DNA of 5,585 nt from positions 1 through 5,585 of the forward strand of contig JAITGZ010000112.1 of assembly GCA_031280335.1 (NCBI GenBank). Reading direction: 5' to 3'. The DNA is from Deltaproteobacteria bacterium. Lineage in GTDB: Bacteria; Desulfobacterota; Desulfovibrionia; Desulfovibrionales; Desulfovibrionaceae. Below, piece after piece: positions 1-5,360 of the stretch (position 1 is its first letter; every line of letters begins with the position of its first letter). The notes beneath the pieces are model-generated. The model saw only the letters and a program-made list of their open reading frames with translations. It did no database searches and was not told the origin of the DNA. The translations under genes and the position numbers were made by a program.

Positions 1-1071
1 TCAACAACCTGGATGAAACGGGGTAATGCCGTCCTGGTGGAGGCCGTCCTCTTCGAGAGCCCCGTGGTGGCCGGGCTGGCTGCGACGGTGAACACGGCCC
101 TGGCAGCAGCGCCCCGGCGTAAACAGCGGACCTTTACCATTGATTTGAGCGGCGTCTATACGGGCCCCCTGTCGGCAGTGTTCAAGTCCAACGACAGCCC
201 TGACGGCAGCGCGGGGGTTGATCTCGCCCCTGCCCAGACCTTGACGTTCAGCACCGCCGGCTACGCCAGCCGGAAGGCCACCCTGCCGGCTGCCCTGCAG
301 CGGGCGGGGTATGTGTTTCAGGGGTGGAATACCAAACAGAACGGCTCAGGCGCGGCCTTTACCGCCGCCTCTGACGTAACCGGCGCCATGACGGTCTATG
401 CCAAATGGGCGAAAAAAAGCGGCGCCGCTGCCGCAAACGAGGCCGCGGCCATTGGGGTGTCCCTTTCCTGGCCGGGCAGTGGCGCCGGCTGGATTGCCGA
501 ATCAAGCGGTTCACTGGTGCGGGATCTGGACAACGAGTTTATCACCGGGGTCAATCCCCTCAAAGCGGCGGCCCTTGCCATTGCCACCGCTGACCTTGCC
601 GATGCCGGGGACAGCGGCGCAACCCTGCCCTATGACGGCTCAGGCACCGCCGGACACGCCACGTCCTGGCAGAGCAAGAACAGCGCGAGTGAGGCGGATT
701 TTGTCATCTACTATAAAATACCCGGCGCCGCTTCCTATGCCAGCGCCAGTGAGAATCTGTATTTCCGCTTTTCCTGGGACAACGGCCCCTGGAGTCCCTG
801 GCAGTGGGCGGTGAATTCCGCCACCGACACCAGTTCTTTCCAAACCTCCGCCGGCGATCTGTACTTCAAAACCAGCCAGATCTTTGCGGACGGCGGCCCG
901 GGCAGCTGGGTAACGAAGGGGGATCTCTTGACCCTGGAGATTGCCCTGTTTGATGGCGCGGTGGTTGCTGTGCCCAACAGGCCCGTTGATCTGCTCACCC
1001 CAAGCACCAGAGCCCGCCGCAAAGAGCGGCTTTTCACGGTGGATTTGTCGGAAGTTACCATAACGCCCTAA
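1..1071 (+). CDS. Modular surface protein with InlB-type B-repeat, 3' part only (5' end outside window)
   Basis: The frame is open from base 1 to the TAA at 1069-1071, giving 356 visible residues. ATG 13 is unlikely to be the start: the segment around it (visible residues 3-56) aligns with a second copy at residues 302-356, no signal peptide follows it, and the reading frame continues upstream to the window edge. Residues ~81-136 resemble the InlB B-repeat / Listeria-Bacteroides repeat family, with the typical GYVFQGWNTKQNGSG core and a closing VYAKW. The following ~165 residues are rich in Ser, Ala, Gly and aromatics (for example FRFSWDNGPWSPWQWAV) and look like a beta-rich extracellular domain that I cannot name. 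There are no obvious membrane helices, no C-terminal sorting motif and no enzyme signature. A surface or secreted role is inferred from the InlB-type repeat and composition. The gene converges on pyrD, with a MITE-like element starting directly after its stop codon. Confidence 0.75.
   Translation, partial: STTWMKRGNAVLVEAVLFESPVVAGLAATVNTALAAAPRRKQRTFTIDLSGVYTGPLSAVFKSNDSPDGSAGVDLAPAQTLTFSTAGYASRKATLPAALQRAGYVFQGWNTKQNGSGAAFTAASDVTGAMTVYAKWAKKSGAAAANEAAAIGVSLSWPGSGAGWIAESSGSLVRDLDNEFITGVNPLKAAALAIATADLADAGDSGATLPYDGSGTAGHATSWQSKNSASEADFVIYYKIPGAASYASASENLYFRFSWDNGPWSPWQWAVNSATDTSSFQTSAGDLYFKTSQIFADGGPGSWVTKGDLLTLEIALFDGAVVAVPNRPVDLLTPSTRARRKERLFTVDLSEVTITP
7..168 (+). repeat. Protein-level repeat module, copy A (54 residues)
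   Basis: Within the surface protein, this segment starts TWMKRGNAVLVEAVLF and ends RRKQRTFTIDLSGVYTGP. It aligns with copy B at 904-1068. The first 22 residues align without gaps (8 identical, several more conservative), and the last 18 have 11 identical (RRK.R.FT.DLS.V...P). The middle is diverged and needs a small gap. The DNA is diverged, so this is an old duplication. It shows that the visible protein starts inside a repeated architecture. Confidence 0.6.
904..1068 (+). repeat. Protein-level repeat module, copy B (55 residues)
   Basis: C-terminal counterpart of copy A, starting SWVTKGDLLTLEIALF and ending RRKERLFTVDLSEVTITP directly before the stop codon. Copies A and B are 897 bases (299 codons) apart. 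If the InlB-type repeat and the beta-rich domain belong to the repeating unit, the full protein could consist of ~300-residue modules. The similarity runs to the final codon of the gene. Confidence 0.6.
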
Positions 1072-1185
1072 GAGCCTGTTTAAATTGTGGATTTTTGCGG
1101 CCAATAGACCGCACAAATCCCGATTTTCGGGCTCTGCGAACCTTCGGTTCGATGGAGCCTGCAAGGTAGAATTTTAAACAGGCTC
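1072..1185. mobile_element. Candidate MITE (non-autonomous IS-like element) with TIRs and TAA target duplication
   Basis: The ends are perfect inverted repeats: GAGCCTGTTTAAA at 1072-1084 and TTTAAACAGGCTC at 1173-1185. Including one more base on each side the match is 14 bp (1071-1084 with 1173-1186). A TAA trinucleotide flanks each side (1069-1071 and 1186-1188), which suits a 3-bp TNA target duplication. Duplications of that kind are known for several IS5-family subgroups, so a relative of that family may be the mobilising transposase; this is inference. The interior has no plausible ORF but folds into hairpins: 1089-1100 with 1109-1120 (12 bp, one mismatch), CCCGA/TCGGG at 1119-1131, and CGAACC/GGTTCG at 1137-1151 nested inside GGCTC/GAGCC (1130-1134, 1155-1159). 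A 3-bp duplication could be chance; alternatively the element is an extragenic palindromic repeat or a bidirectional terminator. Confidence 0.6.
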
Positions 1186-1186
1186 T

Positions 1187-1219
1187 AAAAACACTGCGGG
1201 GCTGCCCGGCGCTGCCGGG
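1187..1219 (-). terminator. Possible terminator downstream of pyrD
   Basis: A perfect 6-bp GC stem, CCCGGC/GCCGGG with a 3-base loop (1205-1219), lies 10 bases past the pyrD stop. Read on the minus strand it is followed after ~13 bases by a run of five T (1187-1191). The gap between stem and T-run is longer than in a standard intrinsic terminator, so this is tentative. Confidence 0.35.
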
Positions 1220-1229
1220 GGAAGGGGTT

Positions 1230-2168
1230 TCACCGGATACTGAGTTCCCCAAGGCAGTGCAAGTCCTGTTCTTTCATATATTCCCCAATGCCGGCAATGA
1301 TCTCTGTCATTGCCGGGGGGTGGGCAAAGGTAGCCGAACCCACCTGAACGGCAACAGCGCCGGCAAGGAGGAATTCCAGGGCGTCTTCCGCACAGGCTAT
1401 GCCCCCCATGCCCACGAGGGGAACCTTGACCACTTCCCACAATTCCCAAACCATGCGCACGGCGATGGGCCGTATGGCCGGGCCTGAAAGACCAGCGCTG
1501 ATGTTGCCGAATACGGGCTTTCTCGCACGGATGTCAATGGCCAGGGCCTTGAAGGTGTTGACCAGGGAAAGGGCGTCCGCTCCTGCATTCACGCAGGAGC
1601 GGGCCACTGCCGCCAAATCCGGCGCATTGGGCGAGAGTTTTACCATCAGGGGCTTGTGGGGGGCGGCTTTGCGCACCGGGCCGGTTACTGATGCGGCGGC
1701 GGCGGAGTCCAGGCCGAAGGCCATGCCGCCGGCTTTTACATTGGGGCAGGAAATGTTGAGTTCTATCATGTCCACTTCCGAAGCGTCCAGAAGCCGGGCG
1801 CCTTCAACGTATTCTTCCACCGTTGAACCTGAAAGATTGGCAATCACCGCAGGCCCCAGGGTCCGCAGGCGGGGAAGTTCCCTTTCGATGAATGCAGGGA
1901 TGCCGGGGTTCTCAAGACCGATGGAATTCATCAGCCCCGAGGGGGTTTCGTGGAGCCGCCGGCCCTGATTGCCTGGACGGGCCGCGAGAGTCAGCCCCTT
2001 GGTGCAGATGCCCCCAAGGCCGGCTATGTCCAAAAGGCCCTCGTATTCCCTGGCGTAGCCAAAAGTTCCTGATGCGGCAATGACCGGATTCCTCAGCCGC
2101 ACGCCTGCTATCAGCGCCGTAAAGTCCGGGGCAGGGGCGGGTTTCTTTGGGATGGTTCGTTCAGTCAT
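1230..2168 (-). CDS. pyrD: Dihydroorotate dehydrogenase B, catalytic subunit
   Basis: Class 1B dihydroorotate dehydrogenase: an FMN-dependent TIM-barrel enzyme that oxidises dihydroorotate to orotate in de novo pyrimidine synthesis. The 312-residue product has the family landmarks in order: NPVIAASGTFGYA (27-39), TKGL (56-59), substrate-loop NSIGLENPG (81-89), ELNISCPN (136-143), VKLSPN (176-181), NTFKALAID, GLSGPAIRPIA and GMGGI near the phosphate-binding end. The catalytic base is Cys141 within NISCPN; Cys is typical of class 1 enzymes, Ser of class 2. Length is normal (~300-315). Start: ATG at 2166-2168 is preferred over the TTG one codon upstream. It overlaps the end of pyrK in the string ATGACTGA, which suggests translational coupling; only a weak purine-rich stretch (GAAGAG) lies upstream. 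The partner PyrK is directly upstream. There is no N-terminal membrane extension, as expected for a cytosolic enzyme. Confidence 0.97.
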   Translation of the reverse strand: MTERTIPKKPAPAPDFTALIAGVRLRNPVIAASGTFGYAREYEGLLDIAGLGGICTKGLTLAARPGNQGRRLHETPSGLMNSIGLENPGIPAFIERELPRLRTLGPAVIANLSGSTVEEYVEGARLLDASEVDMIELNISCPNVKAGGMAFGLDSAAAASVTGPVRKAAPHKPLMVKLSPNAPDLAAVARSCVNAGADALSLVNTFKALAIDIRARKPVFGNISAGLSGPAIRPIAVRMVWELWEVVKVPLVGMGGIACAEDALEFLLAGAVAVQVGSATFAHPPAMTEIIAGIGEYMKEQDLHCLGELSIR

Positions 2169-2946
2169 CAAAAATTATCTCTTCAGCCCTGAAAACCGGC
2201 CCGTCGGCGCAGCAGCGCTTGTTTCCACCGGTGGTTTTCACCGTGCAGCCCAGGCAGGCCCCAACCCCGCAGGCCATGTGTTTTTCCATGCTGAGAAAGC
2301 AGGGGATTCCCCCAGCGATGCAGGCATCCCCCACGGCCCTGAGCAGGGGCAGCGGGCCGCAGGCAAAGACCGCTTCGTATCCCTGGGGGCTGAAAAAATC
2401 AGGGATGCGCCCCTTAAGCCCTTCACAGCCATCCTCGGTGGCGATAGCCAGAGAACGGGCCTTGAGGGATTCAAGCCCAAAGGAAGTGCTCCTGAAGCCG
2501 GCGTAGAAATCAAAAGGCCGGCTGCCCAGTTCCACTGCCAGGGCCAAAAGGGGGGCGATGCCGATGCCGCCGCCAACCAATGCAAGGGGTCCTTTGGGGA
2601 ATGACGCCGCCTCAAAGGGCTTTCCCAGGGGGCCGGAAAGCTCCGCTTCTTCCCCGGCCCGCAGGTCTGCCAACTCCCAGGTACCCCGGCCCCGGCGGGC
2701 CGCAAGAAAGCGCAGGATGCCCCCATCTTCAGGGCCGCCCCTTGGCTCCCACCCGGCAACGCTGAGGGGCCGGGCCAGAAATACCCCGCTGCGCCAAGGC
2801 TTTATGAGGAAAAACTGTCCTCCCCGGGGAGCCGGACCGCTCCAGGCAAATTGCAGGGCGATGATATTTCCGGCAGCAAAAGACGAAGAAGTACATTCAC
2901 AGAGTATGCTTCGTTTAGCGAAGAAGCCGGAAGGCAGCGCATCCAT
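2161..2946 (-). CDS. pyrK: Dihydroorotate dehydrogenase B, electron transfer subunit (FAD, 2Fe-2S)
   Basis: PyrK carries electrons from the FMN of PyrD through a [2Fe-2S] cluster and FAD to NAD+, within a PyrD2-PyrK2 complex. With the start at 2944-2946 the protein is 261 residues. Visible features in order: a ferredoxin-reductase-like beta barrel with the FAD motif ARPLS (58-62), GPLG (105-108), the nucleotide-binding loop GGGIGIAPL (~125-133), ACGP (~195-198), and the C-terminal iron-sulfur motif MACGVGACLGCTV. The ligands are Cys226, Cys231, Cys234 and, before ADGPVF, Cys246 (Cys245 is adjacent), matching the PyrK pattern C-x4-C-x2-C-x(10-14)-C. Start choice: an in-frame ATG at 3007-3009 would add 21 Trp/Gly-rich residues unlike PyrK N-termini, although a GGGGAG lies 11 bases before it. 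Homology-like sequence (KRSILCE) begins ~11 residues after ATG 2946. The gene overlaps pyrD by 8 bases. Confidence 0.93.
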   Translation of the reverse strand: MDALPSGFFAKRSILCECTSSSFAAGNIIALQFAWSGPAPRGGQFFLIKPWRSGVFLARPLSVAGWEPRGGPEDGGILRFLAARRGRGTWELADLRAGEEAELSGPLGKPFEAASFPKGPLALVGGGIGIAPLLALAVELGSRPFDFYAGFRSTSFGLESLKARSLAIATEDGCEGLKGRIPDFFSPQGYEAVFACGPLPLLRAVGDACIAGGIPCFLSMEKHMACGVGACLGCTVKTTGGNKRCCADGPVFRAEEIIFDD

Positions 2947-3015
2947 GAGCCAAGCATACCCCCAAAACCTGCCCCAAGGCAACGGCCCCCCAAAGGAACA
3001 CCACCTCATTCTGGC

Positions 3016-3038
3016 AAAAACTCCCCCGGCAGGGGCAG
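3016..3038 (-). terminator. Possible weak terminator or attenuator between hemerythrin gene and pyrK
   Basis: On the minus strand, CCCC-TGCC-GGGG, extended by two further pairs across one G-G mismatch, is followed by GAG and five T. It lies 24 bases past the hemerythrin stop and ~70 bases before the preferred pyrK ATG at 2946. It could end the hemerythrin transcript or partly attenuate read-through into pyrKD. The stem is short, so confidence is low. Confidence 0.27.
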
Positions 3039-3061
3039 GAAGCTGCGCTGCAGGAGGAAAA

Positions 3062-3544
3062 TCAGCGGATGTGCATGCGGTTGTTATCGTCGTCTTTTTT
3101 CACTTCAAGGGTTACCTGCTGGAGGGCGCCGCTGCGCTTCATGGCAATGAGGTAGGCCCCCATCTTTTTATCACACACCGCAATGTGATGAAGCACCCAG
3201 TCTTTCAGGTAGTACACAAACGAGAGCGGCGCAAGGATTTTTCCTGCCTTGAATTCTTCGACCTTGCTGAAAACTTCCCGGACAAAGTCAGCGTGCTCCT
3301 TTTTATGGGAAGCATAATCAGGGTAATTGATCCGTTCCATCACCTTCTCTTCCGTGCCAAAGTGGTAACCAACGTAATCAACCGCCTCATGAATCGTATC
3401 AAGGAAAATGTTTTTCGATTTCCCTTCCATACAACTGGCAAAGAGTTTATTCGTCAGCTTAATGAGTTCCATGTGCTGCTCGTCAATGAGTTTAATGCCC
3501 ACTGAGTAGGAACTCTGCCAGGTAACAATAAATTTTTCAGCCAT
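3062..3544 (-). CDS. Bacteriohemerythrin (single-domain di-iron O2-binding protein)
   Basis: A 160-residue single-domain hemerythrin with no signal peptide or membrane segment, so cytosolic. All canonical di-iron ligands are present at the expected spacing: His24 (in VGIKLIDEQH), His61 and Glu65 (HFGTE), His80 and His84 (HKKEH), His120 and Asp125 (HIAVCD). The N-terminal Trp9 and the DEQHMELIKLTN helix are typical of bacterial hemerythrins, which bind O2 reversibly and have been linked to O2 storage, delivery, sensing or scavenging. The last ~25 residues form a charged tail (KKDDDNN) beyond the four-helix bundle. ATG 3542-3544 follows a purine-rich GGGTGGAAA, a plausible ribosome site. No fused chemotaxis or cyclic-di-GMP domain is present, so it is a stand-alone protein. 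It lies upstream of pyrK on the same strand and diverges from the symporter gene. Its specific role here is not determined. Confidence 0.95.
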   Translation of the reverse strand: MAEKFIVTWQSSYSVGIKLIDEQHMELIKLTNKLFASCMEGKSKNIFLDTIHEAVDYVGYHFGTEEKVMERINYPDYASHKKEHADFVREVFSKVEEFKAGKILAPLSFVYYLKDWVLHHIAVCDKKMGAYLIAMKRSGALQQVTLEVKKDDDNNRMHIR

Positions 3545-3592
3545 TTTCCACCCTGCCCTGTCAATATCATTCGGGAATCAATACGTCCCCTA

Positions 3593-3632
3593 TAAAAATA
3601 CTCAAAAAAAGGCGTGGCGTAAAGTATTTTTA
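3593..3632. repeat. 10-bp perfect inverted repeat with an extra tandem arm; candidate operator
   Basis: TAAAAATACT at 3593-3602 is the exact reverse complement of AGTATTTTTA at 3623-3632, with a 20-base spacer. AGTATTTTT also occurs as two adjacent copies (3623-3631 and 3632-3640). The left arm covers the proposed minus-strand -10 box and the right arm adjoins the proposed -35, a suitable place for a repressor or activator. Because the arms are AT-rich, some symmetry is expected by chance. Confidence 0.4.
3595..3623 (-). promoter_or_regulatory. Candidate sigma70-type promoter for the hemerythrin gene
   Basis: Read on the minus strand: TTTACG (3618-3623, 4/6 to the -35 consensus), a 17-base spacer, then TATTTT (3595-3600, 4/6 to the -10 consensus). 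Transcription would begin near 3588, leaving a leader of ~45 bases before ATG 3544. The surrounding DNA is very AT-rich, so other boxes nearby could be used. Confidence 0.4.
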
Positions 3633-3676
3633 GTATTTTTTTTCGCTGTTTTGGAGTTTTATTCACTCCCGCCGCC

Positions 3677-3705
3677 TTGCCCCCTGTCCCAGAGTGGTGT
3701 ATGCT
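3677..3705 (+). promoter_or_regulatory. Candidate sigma70-type promoter for the AGCS symporter gene
   Basis: TTGCCC (3677-3682, 4/6 to consensus), a spacer of exactly 17 bases, and TATGCT (3700-3705, 4/6). Transcription would start near 3712, giving a ~37-base leader that contains the strong ribosome site AAGGAGG ending at 3738. Confidence 0.4.
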
Positions 3706-3748
3706 GATTCTGTTCACTGTCATTTTAATCGAAGGAGGAAATTGATTT

Positions 3749-5254
3749 ATGGAAAACTTTGCTGCTCTGGTCGCCGCTGTCAACGGCGCCGTCAATGCCT
3801 GGGTGTGGGGACCTCCCATGCTCGGTCTTATTATCTGCACCGGGGTCTATCTGACTATCAGGACCAAATTCTTTCAGGTTTCAGAGGCAAAAGATACGAG
3901 TGATAAAACCTGGCTGGCTATTTTCACCAAGAAAGCTGTCAGAAGCACCACCGAAAAGAAGGCAATCACCCAGTTTCAGGCCCTTTCCACCGCCCTGGCA
4001 GCTACCATCGGCACGGGAAATATTGCGGGCGTGGCCACGGCGATCTCCATTGGCGGGCCGGGAGCTGTGTTTTGGATGTGGGTATCCGCGTTCTTCGGCA
4101 TGATGACCAATTACGCCGAAAATGTACTCGGCATCTTCTACCGCACAAAGAACCTCAAGGGTGAATGGTCAGGCGGCGCCATGTATTACATTGCCAACGG
4201 CTTCAAACGGATGGAGCTCGAGGCCAATGGCTTTGAAACGAGAACGTTTCTGCAAAGCCTTGCCAAGCCCCTGGCCTTCATCTTCGCCCTTTTTTGTATG
4301 TTCGCCTCGTTTGGTATTGGCAACATGACGCAAATTAATTCCATTGCCAGCGCGCTGCACGATACCTTCAAGGTTCCGCCTCTTGCTACGGGCATTGGAC
4401 TCGCGGTGCTTGCGGGACTGGTTATTATCGGCGGCATTAAACGTATTGCCCAGGTAACAGAACGTATCGTTCCCTTCATGGCGATAGTGTACATCATCGG
4501 CGCATTGTATATTCTCATCACCAATATCAATTTGGTCCCCGCGGTATTCGGCGAAATCTTCAAAGGAGCTTTCGGCCTCCACGCCGCAGCCGGCGGCGCC
4601 GCGGGAGCTGCCATGAAGCAGGCGGTTACGATGGGCTTCAAGCGCGGAGTATTCTCCAACGAGGCCGGTCTTGGTTCCTCCGTGATGGTACATTCCGCTT
4701 CTGACGTAAAAGAACCGGTGGTTCAGGGCATGTGGGGCATTTTCGAGGTGTTTTTTGATACCATCATCGTGTGCACCCTTACGGCCTTTGCCATACTCTC
4801 TTCCGGCGCGCTTGAAACGGGTCTCACCGGGGTGCCCCTGGTGAACGCCGCCTTTGCCGCAGGCTTTCACGAGTTTGCGCGGTATTTCGTTTCCCTGGCG
4901 GTACTCCTCTTTGCCTTTTCCACGGTTCTCGGCTGGTCGTTTTATGGTGAAAAGGCGGCGGAATACCTCTTTGGCAACAACGTGGTGATGCTCTACAAAA
5001 TCCTTTTTGTTACCTTCATCATTGTGGGAGCGAGCATGGAACTGACCCTGGCCTGGGACATCTCGGATACGCTTAACGGCCTCATGGCGCTGCCCAACCT
5101 CATCGGCGTAATTTTCCTGTCGGGCACGGTTTTTGCCATCACCAGGAACTATCTTGCCCGCCGTGGCGGCGAGCGTATCAAGCCCATGATATCCGCGTAT
5201 CCTGCCACCCAAATTGAACAGGAAGCCAAGATGGTACAAGACGGCGAACTGTAA
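3749..5254 (+). CDS. AGCS-family alanine/glycine:cation symporter
   Basis: A 501-residue inner-membrane transporter of the alanine or glycine:cation symporter family (Na_Ala_symp), which imports small neutral amino acids with Na+ (or H+). Family signatures are visible: an N-terminal hydrophobic segment followed by a YLTIRTKFFQ-like stretch (34-43), the hallmark ATIGTGNIAGV (85-95) then GGPGAVFWMW (102-111), NYAENVLG shortly after, GGAMYYI, and the second hallmark FSNEAGLGSS beginning at Ser303. About ten or eleven hydrophobic segments alternate with short loops, and length is normal for the family. The start ATG is supported by AAGGAGG ending 10 bases upstream. Some AGCS members carry GSAPNAHA-like sequence after SNEAGLG; here it reads GSSVMVHSASD, which I take as a subfamily variant. 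Alanine versus glycine or other substrates cannot be decided from sequence. It is divergent from the hemerythrin gene and appears to be a single-gene unit ended by a GC-rich hairpin. Confidence 0.95.
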   Translation: MENFAALVAAVNGAVNAWVWGPPMLGLIICTGVYLTIRTKFFQVSEAKDTSDKTWLAIFTKKAVRSTTEKKAITQFQALSTALAATIGTGNIAGVATAISIGGPGAVFWMWVSAFFGMMTNYAENVLGIFYRTKNLKGEWSGGAMYYIANGFKRMELEANGFETRTFLQSLAKPLAFIFALFCMFASFGIGNMTQINSIASALHDTFKVPPLATGIGLAVLAGLVIIGGIKRIAQVTERIVPFMAIVYIIGALYILITNINLVPAVFGEIFKGAFGLHAAAGGAAGAAMKQAVTMGFKRGVFSNEAGLGSSVMVHSASDVKEPVVQGMWGIFEVFFDTIIVCTLTAFAILSSGALETGLTGVPLVNAAFAAGFHEFARYFVSLAVLLFAFSTVLGWSFYGEKAAEYLFGNNVVMLYKILFVTFIIVGASMELTLAWDISDTLNGLMALPNLIGVIFLSGTVFAITRNYLARRGGERIKPMISAYPATQIEQEAKMVQDGEL

Positions 5255-5272
5255 GAACGAAAACGCGCCGCG

Positions 5273-5342
5273 CCGCCCCTTCCCCGGGGCGGTTTGTGGT
5301 GAACCGGGGGCCTGGAACATGCCTCTTGTTTTTTTTGTTTTT
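5273..5342 (+). terminator. Terminator-like region after the symporter gene
   Basis: Beginning 18 bases past the symporter stop, CCGCCCC (5273-5279) pairs with GGGGCGG (5286-5292) in a perfect 7-bp stem with a 6-base loop. An alternative fold pairs CGGTT (5290-5294) with AACCG (5302-5306), with CCCC/GGGG outside it. A T-rich tract (5326-5342, only two G) follows. The stem and T-run are ~33 bases apart in the first fold and ~15 in the second, so the exact end point is unclear. Confidence 0.5.
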
Positions 5343-5360
5343 CCGGGTCATACTTGTGAT

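Noticed and set aside
13..1071. ATG 13 as the true start of the surface protein gene
   Set aside because: This Met lies inside a repeated protein segment (aligned with Val in copy B), no signal peptide follows it, and the frame is open to base 1.
640..1164. Minus-strand open frames opposite the surface protein gene and across the MITE-like element
   Set aside because: They have no family resemblance, they run through a structured repeat element, and the plus-strand frame has recognisable domains.
1399..1968. Plus-strand open frame opposite pyrD
   Set aside because: It is antisense to a gene with all class 1B dihydroorotate dehydrogenase motifs, and its product is Arg/Pro/Ser-rich without any domain.
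2169..2171. TTG at 2169-2171 as the pyrD start
   Set aside because: The adjacent ATG at 2166-2168 is a stronger start and gives the common ATGACTGA overlap with pyrK; the difference is one residue.
2558..3505. 315-residue open frame on the plus strand across pyrK and the hemerythrin gene
   Set aside because: It is antisense to two well-supported genes, crosses their intergenic gap, and has low-complexity Pro/Arg/Ala composition at its start.
3454..3840. Minus-strand open frame spanning the divergent promoter region
   Set aside because: It overlaps the start of both the hemerythrin and symporter genes and covers promoter-like AT-rich DNA; no domain is recognisable.
4169..5320. 383-residue open frame on the minus strand opposite the symporter gene
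   Set aside because: It is rich in His, Arg, Gly and Lys with no recognisable family, lies antisense to an unmistakable AGCS gene, and is explained by the codon bias of that gene.
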